The notes beneath the pieces were generated by a model. That model was not told the DNA's origin. It saw only the letters and a program-made list of their open reading frames with translations, and did not search any database. From an uncultured Opitutia bacterium (GTDB taxonomy: Bacteria > Verrucomicrobiota > Verrucomicrobiia > Opitutales > Opitutaceae): DNA of 32,519 bases. This document shows, piece by piece, positions 27,057 to 32,519 of the stretch. The stretch is taken from contig CAITWF010000036.1 of NCBI GenBank assembly GCA_903896015.1, positions 1-32,519 of the forward strand, read 5' to 3'. Within the stretch, counting starts at the first letter, position 1, and every line of letters starts with the position of its first letter. A program made the position numbers and the translations under genes.

Positions 27057-28013
27057 TTACTTGGCCTTCGCCAGCGCGCGCTGGAACCGCGCCTGGACTT
27101 CCTTCACCGACAGCAGCTTCAAGTCGCCGACGGGGGCCTGCACGATGAAATTCGTCGGCGCGTTCAGCGGGTAAGGACCGAATTGCCGCGGATCGGTCGG
27201 CCCGAAAATGCCGAGCGTCTTCACTCCCAGCGCCGCCGCGAGATGCATCGGCCCGCTGTCGTTGGAGATCACCCAGTCGGCGCGTTTGATGAGCGCCGGC
27301 AGCGACACGAGGCTCGTGTTGCCGGTGAGGTTGAAAAATTGTTCCGGCGGAAACACGCCGCGATCGTGCACGTAGTTGCTCCCGGCCCAGACGATCTTGC
27401 GCGACCTATTTTCGCGAAGTAGCAACTCGGTTAGTTGCTTGAAGCCGCCCCAGCATTTCTCCGCGCGCCGGCTATCCGGAAACATCACGATCGGTCGTGC
27501 TCCGCCGCGCGCGTCGGCGAACCGCAGGTTGAGACTGTCCACTTCCTTGAATCGCAGCGTGCCGCGCAACTCCGGTTTCGCGCCAAGCACCGGGCAGAAC
27601 TGCAGCAAAATATCCAAGGCGTGGCTCTTTCGTCCGTCCGGCGGCAACGGCACTTTCTCGTCGTAAAATACCCCAGACCATTCGCGCGCGTCACTCCGTC
27701 CGACCTTTTTCTTCGCGTGCGTGCGCGAGGTAATCAGGCCTGTGCGCAGCAGACCCTGCATGTCGAAGACGTAGTCGAATTTCGTTTTCCGAATCTCTTT
27801 TGTCAGTTTCAGAAATCCCTTCGTCCCCGCGTTGCGCTCGAAGAGGTAAACGTGATCCACCGCGGCGCACGCCCGCACAATCGGTGCAAAGATCTCCCGC
27901 ACCACCCATGAAATGCGCAGCCCGTCCCGCTGCGCTTTAAGCGAGGTCGCCACCTGCAACCCGTGCACGATGTCACCGAGCGACGAGGGTTTGATGATGA
28001 GAAGTTCGGTCAT
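27057..28013 (-). CDS. Glycosyltransferase family 9, heptosyltransferase I-like
   Basis: Predicted to add heptose to the LPS inner core at the cytoplasmic face of the inner membrane. The 318-residue product has the GT9 opening LLIIKPSSLGDIVHGLQVA. A FPDSRRAEKCWGGFKQL block corresponds to the donor-binding region, and NDSGPMHLAAALGVKTLGIFGPT (about 255-277) to the nucleotide-sugar site. It looks more like WaaC than WaaF, but the sugar is not certain. It heads the apparent operon with serS, tilS and ftsH, and diverges from the acyltransferase-heptosyltransferase fusion gene, so two LPS-core genes sit back to back. Confidence 0.85.
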   Translation of the reverse strand: MTELLIIKPSSLGDIVHGLQVATSLKAQRDGLRISWVVREIFAPIVRACAAVDHVYLFERNAGTKGFLKLTKEIRKTKFDYVFDMQGLLRTGLITSRTHAKKKVGRSDAREWSGVFYDEKVPLPPDGRKSHALDILLQFCPVLGAKPELRGTLRFKEVDSLNLRFADARGGARPIVMFPDSRRAEKCWGGFKQLTELLLRENRSRKIVWAGSNYVHDRGVFPPEQFFNLTGNTSLVSLPALIKRADWVISNDSGPMHLAAALGVKTLGIFGPTDPRQFGPYPLNAPTNFIVQAPVGDLKLLSVKEVQARFQRALAKAK

Positions 28014-28122
28014 GGAGTGCTTCGCGCGGTCGCCGATGCGAATCTGCTTTAACCGCGCGAGCGTTACGTTTCATGGTTTTTCCCGACGGAAATCAAACGC
28101 CAAATCCCGTCTTCCCGCCCGC

Positions 28123-30033
28123 GTGTCACTTTTTTTCCTTAAATTCATCGGCTGGCTCGTCGCCCGCACGCCCGAACCGCTTCTGCGCGTGCTGGCCGTC
28201 GTCCTCGGTGACGGGATCTTTTTTCTCCTGCCGCGCCGCCGGCGGCTCGTGCTGTCCAACCTCCATCATGCGTTCCCCGAAAAGCCCGCCGCGTGGCACC
28301 GCGCGATCGGGCGCGAAAGCTGCCGTCGCCTGATCGAAACCGGGCTTCTCTCGCTCGCAACGCCGTATCTCGACGCCGATCGCTACCGGAAAATAATCTC
28401 GGCATCGCCTGCCCTCCTCGCCACCCACGAGCTCCAGCGCACCGCGCCTGCCGCTACGCTCATTTGCTCCCCGCACCTCGCCTACTGGGAGGCGCAAACG
28501 GCTCAGCCCCTCGTCGTGCCCGGATCGTTTCCGGAGTTCGGCATCATCTTCCGTCCGCTCGACAACCCCGCCGCCAACTCCTTCGTCAAAGAATCCCGCG
28601 AGCGCTTCGGCATGAAGCTCCTCTCGCGCAAGGAGGGCTTCGCCGAGGCCCTGAAAATTCTGCGTCGCGCCGGCTTCGTCGGCGTGCTCTTCGATCAGAA
28701 CGCCGGGGTGCAGGGCGCACTCACCACGCTGTTCGGCCGGGTCTGCTCGACGACAGAGTTGCCTGGCCTCATGGCGGAAAAGTTCGACGCGCGCGTCTAC
28801 GGCATTTTCCCGCGTCGGCTTGGATTCTGGCGCGTCGAAATTTCTGTCGAACTCATCCCCGGCCCGCGCACGAGCGACGCCGTCACTATCGGACTCAACC
28901 GCTGGCTCGAAACCCTCCTTCGCTCCGACGACAACCTCTGCGCCTCGTGGCTCTGGGCCCACGATCGCTGGCGCAACCAGGATATACCCGAAAAGCGTTT
29001 CCGGCTCGAAGCCAAACGCAACCTCCTCGCCACCGATCTCGCCGCACGCGGGCTCGCCAGGCTGCCACGCCGCACGCGGATTTTCATCCGCCTGCCGAAC
29101 TGGCTCGGCGATGTCGTGATGGCACTGCCGCTCCTCCGCGCGCTCCGCATCTCAAGGCCCGATGCCGAGTTCACCCTCCTCGCGCGCCCACAATTTCTTC
29201 CCCTGCTCGAATCGTGGCAGATCGCAGACAGCCTGCTCGCGCTGCCGCCGCGCGGTGCCGGCTACTTTTTCCATTTCTGGAAGCTCCGCTCGGAGTATCC
29301 CGACGTGTGGTTGCTCTTCACGAATTCGATCCGCGGCGATCTCGAAGCTTGGCTCAGCGGTTGCCGGCAGCGCTTTGGGCTCGTGCGCGCGGATAAATCC
29401 CGCCCTCTGCTTTCACACGCCTTTCGCGTTCCCGCCGATTTCGACGAGCGCACGCACCACCAAACCGAACTTTGGGGAAACTTTCTCCGCCACTTCGGAC
29501 TGAACGCCCGGCCCGATCGCTCGCCGCTTCTCCCGCCTTCCGCGCTCCCCCGCACGCCTTCCGCGCCGGTTGCGTTGATTTGCGGCTCCGAAAACAATCC
29601 CGAGAAACGCTGGCCGGTTGCCCACTGGCGAGCGCTGATCGAGGCGCTGCCCACCGAACGCTTCGTCCTCCTCGGCACCCCCCATGATCAACCGATCACC
29701 GTTGCCGTTGCCGCCGGCTTCGATCCAGCGCGCGTCGAAAATTTCGCCGGCAAAACCTCCCTCGCCGATTTCGCCGTTCGCCTGCGCTCGTGCCGACTGC
29801 TCGTCACAAACGACACCGGCGGCATGCACCTCGCCAACGCCCTTGGCGTTCCGCTCATCGCGCTCTTCGGCCCAACCAACCCCCTCCGCACCGGCCCAAT
29901 CTTTGCCGCACCGACCAACATCCTGCAACCGCCTGCCTGCACTCCGACCGGCGGAGCCGCTCTCGCCGATCTTGCGCCCGTCACCGTCGTCGCCACAGTG
30001 CGCGAACTCCTTACTGCGCCGACGACCCACTGA
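28123..30033 (+). CDS. Fused lipid A-type acyltransferase and heptosyltransferase (LpxL/HtrB + WaaF-like)
   Basis: One uninterrupted frame encodes two envelope enzymes. Residues about 1-290 resemble LpxL/HtrB late acyltransferases: a hydrophobic N-terminus (FLKFIGWLVARTPEPLLRVLAVVLGDGIFFLLP), LVLSNLHHAFPEK, and the catalytic HX4E in SPHLAYWE (His118, Glu123). Downstream are FGVKES-like and VGVLFDQNAG segments. Residues about 320-620 are a GT9 heptosyltransferase, with FIRLPNWLGDVVMALPLLRAL, GSENNPEKRWPVAHW and NDTGGMHLANALGVPLIALFGPT, closest to WaaF. The start is uncertain. GTG 28123 gives 636 residues and a natural LpxL N-terminus; ATG 28036 is an alternative. No strong ribosome site is seen for either. 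The oppD-like gene starts 9 bases after the stop. Confidence 0.85.
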   Translation: MSLFFLKFIGWLVARTPEPLLRVLAVVLGDGIFFLLPRRRRLVLSNLHHAFPEKPAAWHRAIGRESCRRLIETGLLSLATPYLDADRYRKIISASPALLATHELQRTAPAATLICSPHLAYWEAQTAQPLVVPGSFPEFGIIFRPLDNPAANSFVKESRERFGMKLLSRKEGFAEALKILRRAGFVGVLFDQNAGVQGALTTLFGRVCSTTELPGLMAEKFDARVYGIFPRRLGFWRVEISVELIPGPRTSDAVTIGLNRWLETLLRSDDNLCASWLWAHDRWRNQDIPEKRFRLEAKRNLLATDLAARGLARLPRRTRIFIRLPNWLGDVVMALPLLRALRISRPDAEFTLLARPQFLPLLESWQIADSLLALPPRGAGYFFHFWKLRSEYPDVWLLFTNSIRGDLEAWLSGCRQRFGLVRADKSRPLLSHAFRVPADFDERTHHQTELWGNFLRHFGLNARPDRSPLLPPSALPRTPSAPVALICGSENNPEKRWPVAHWRALIEALPTERFVLLGTPHDQPITVAVAAGFDPARVENFAGKTSLADFAVRLRSCRLLVTNDTGGMHLANALGVPLIALFGPTNPLRTGPIFAAPTNILQPPACTPTGGAALADLAPVTVVATVRELLTAPTTH

Positions 30034-30042
30034 TCCCATTCG

Positions 30043-31017
<975 letters not shown>

Positions 31018-31025
31018 TCCCTCCC

Positions 31026-32018
31026 ATGGCCGAACCGATTCTCGAACTCCGCGACGTCCGCACCCACTTTCCCGTTTCGCAGGGCTTCCTTTTCAAACGT
31101 GCCCTTGGCACAGTGAAGGCTGTTGACGGCGTCACACTTTCGCTCGGACGCGGCGAGGTGCTGGGGCTCGTCGGCGAATCCGGCTGCGGCAAATCTACGC
31201 TCGCCCGCACGATCATGCAGTTGCTGCCCACGACCGGCGGCGCCGTGATTCTCGAGGGAAAAAACCTAACCACCGGCAGCGCCGGCGATGTGCATCACAT
31301 CCGCCGCGATCTCCAGATGGTGTTTCAAGATCCTTATGCGTCGCTCAATCCGCGCATGACGGTGTTTGACACCCTGGCCGAGCCCCTGCGCGTGCACAGG
31401 GTGTGCCCGGCGACCGGAGTGCCGGCGCGCGTCGCGGAATTAATGCAGCTCGTCGGCCTAGCGCCGCGTTTCATGCAGAAATACCCGCATGAGTTTTCCG
31501 GCGGCCAGCGCCAGCGCATCGCGATCGCCCGCGCGCTCGCGCTCGAGCCCAAGATCATTATCGCCGACGAACCAGTCTCCGCACTCGACGTTTCGATCCA
31601 GGCGCAAATCCTGAACCTCCTCGCTCAGCTCGTGCGAAAGATGAATCTTTCGCTGGTCTTCATCGCCCACGATCTCGCGGTGGTGAAGCACATTTCCGAT
31701 CGCGTGGCGGTGATGTATCTCGGCAAAATCGTCGAACTCGGCCGCGCCGCCGACGTGATCGAGCGGCCGCGGCATCCCTACACGCGCGCTCTCGTCAGCG
31801 CGATCCCGACACCGAATCCCGACCTCGAGCGCACGCGCCAGCGCATCGTGCTCCCGGGCGATCCGCCGTCGCCGATGAATCCGCCCTCGGGTTGTGCGTT
31901 TCATCCGCGCTGCCCGCACGCCCGCGAAATTTGCAAATCCGGCGTGCCGCCGCTCTTCGAATTCGAACCCTACCGCGAAGTCGCGTGCGTGCGCGTCGAG
32001 GAGATCGCCAATCTCTGA
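31026..32018 (+). CDS. oppF: Oligopeptide/dipeptide ABC transporter ATPase (OppF/DppF type)
   Basis: Second ATPase of the peptide importer, expected to pair with the preceding OppD-type subunit. From ATG 31026 it has 330 residues. The frame is open upstream, but that part overlaps oppD. Motifs are Walker A GESGCGKS, the Q-loop VFQDPYASLNPRM, the signature FSGGQRQRIAIARAL, Walker B IIADEPVSALDVS and the H-loop FIAHDLAVV. The C-terminal PPSGCAFHPRCPHAREIC segment is the family's cysteine-bearing tail. A FLFKRALG insertion near the N-terminus is typical of OppF. It converges with the gene fragment at the right edge. Confidence 0.92.
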   Translation: MAEPILELRDVRTHFPVSQGFLFKRALGTVKAVDGVTLSLGRGEVLGLVGESGCGKSTLARTIMQLLPTTGGAVILEGKNLTTGSAGDVHHIRRDLQMVFQDPYASLNPRMTVFDTLAEPLRVHRVCPATGVPARVAELMQLVGLAPRFMQKYPHEFSGGQRQRIAIARALALEPKIIIADEPVSALDVSIQAQILNLLAQLVRKMNLSLVFIAHDLAVVKHISDRVAVMYLGKIVELGRAADVIERPRHPYTRALVSAIPTPNPDLERTRQRIVLPGDPPSPMNPPSGCAFHPRCPHAREICKSGVPPLFEFEPYREVACVRVEEIANL

Positions 32019-32029
32019 CCGCGGACTGG

Positions 32030-32383
32030 CTAGGGCACTTCGTAAGCTTCGGCGAGCACCGTGCCACTACCGCCGTCAAGCGAAGTGGCCTGAAGCGTGT
32101 AGGCTCCAGGGAGCAGCGCGATTTCAAGCGCCGCATCCCGGCTCGTGGGGCTCGCGAAGTGAAACGCACCGGCCAGATCAAACGCCGTGGTGAGTTGTTG
32201 GACGTTGTTGAGGCTCCAGTCCGAGTTGCTCGCGATGACAGTCGCACCGGAGTAGAGCGTAACCACGGGCCGGGTCACCGCATCCGTCACGCCGAATTGC
32301 GTCAGCGAAGGTCCGACCGCCCGGACAAGAATGTTGCGCGGAGTGCGGCCGCCGATGACGAAGCCGGCGATCAGCGCATCACT
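32030..32383 (-). pseudogene. C-terminal fragment of a secreted Opitutaceae-type protein, 5' part missing
   Basis: The minus strand encodes about 117 residues of a domain often found at the C-terminus of large secreted proteins in Opitutaceae. It starts SDALIAGFVIGG, continues NILVRAVGPSLTQFGV and SRDAALEIALLPGAYTLQA, and ends AEAYEVP before a TAG. In complete relatives this domain follows several hundred residues of other modules. Here the frame meets a TAG (32387-32389) just two codons before SDALIAG. The first usable internal start is GTG 32290, inside the domain. I infer that the gene was cut by the element at the right edge. A complete small gene starting at 32290 is unlikely. Confidence 0.6.
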
Positions 32384-32519
32384 GTGCTAACTACCAGATC
32401 ATGGACGTAAGCTAGCGACGAAACTGGGTAACACTTCATTGAAAGAAGGAGTGTTACGATGGAAACGAAAGAGGTAGTGGAAAGCAAGGTGGTCCGCGAA
32501 CCGCGGACCACTCCGAAGA
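32383..32519 (+). mobile_element. Probable left end of an inserted element (IS-like), continues past the window
   Basis: Coding similarity of the minus-strand gene stops at about 32380-32386. New sequence then begins TGTGCTAAC and leads into a plus-strand reading frame with a good ribosome site. The abrupt junction within a conserved domain, and a 5'-TG terminus, suit an insertion sequence such as the IS3 group. The right end, target duplication and transposase body lie outside the window, so the family is not established. Confidence 0.45.
32459..32519 (+). CDS. Start of a reading frame, possibly a transposase OrfA (truncated by window edge)
   Basis: ATG 32459 is preceded at 7 bases by AAGGAG (32446-32451). 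The 20 visible residues are charged (METKEVVESKVVREPRTTPK), resembling the N-termini of some IS3-type OrfA proteins that precede a helix-turn-helix, but this is too short to identify. A 10-base perfect inverted repeat lies inside the visible codons. Confidence 0.45.
   Translation, partial: METKEVVESKVVREPRTTPK

Noticed and set aside
28950-29110. Possible frameshift or missed stop joining two separate genes
   Set aside because: The frame is continuous, and the linker region has no stop or clear internal start with a ribosome site, so I treat it as a true fusion.

Overview
The window reads as chromosomal DNA of a high-GC, Gram-negative member of the Verrucomicrobia, most likely family Opitutaceae. 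This is an inference from gene content: a PEP-CTERM surface protein built of autotransporter-type beta-strand repeats, a paired DUF1800/DUF1501 module, pectin-degrading enzymes, LPS-core and lipid A genes, and at the right edge a fragment of a C-terminal domain common in Opitutaceae secreted proteins. Genes are tightly packed. No gene-free stretch exceeds about 120 bases, and Shine-Dalgarno sequences are often weak or absent.

Left part (1-9150), mostly housekeeping. On the minus strand lie asd, a tRNA-Val, ilvN and a left-truncated ilvC. The tRNA-Val ends only 22 bases before ilvN, so a valine tRNA sits directly ahead of valine-pathway genes. Diverging from asd is an unusual L,D-transpeptidase-like gene. 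It converges on a SlyB-like lipoprotein, which lies downstream of a P1B-4-type metal ATPase. Diverging from the ATPase is a plus-strand run: a DinG-like helicase, a PP2C phosphatase, a small TPR protein and a tRNA with anticodon CAU.

Middle part (9202-21068), plus strand, secreted and surface functions. A TsaB-like gene is followed by the DUF1800/DUF1501 pair. Next is a 1,513-residue protein with an N-terminal lectin-like domain, many beta-strand repeats and a PEP-CTERM tail, then a small two-helix membrane protein resembling a degenerate K+-channel pore. The block ends with a GH28 polygalacturonase and a PL2-type pectate lyase. The same 13-base sequence, containing the perfect palindrome GACACGTGTC, lies upstream of both the lectin/PEP-CTERM gene and the pectinase pair. 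This suggests a common regulator and a shared role in using plant or algal pectin. It is the best candidate here for an undescribed system.

Right part (21113-32519). On the minus strand are a UDP-glucose dehydrogenase that closely resembles the animal enzyme, and an apparent operon running heptosyltransferase - serS - tilS - ftsH. Diverging from it is one gene fusing a lipid A-type acyltransferase to a heptosyltransferase, followed by two oligopeptide-transporter ATPases (OppD, OppF). The window ends in what looks like the left end of an inserted mobile element that has cut off the 5' part of a secreted-protein gene.
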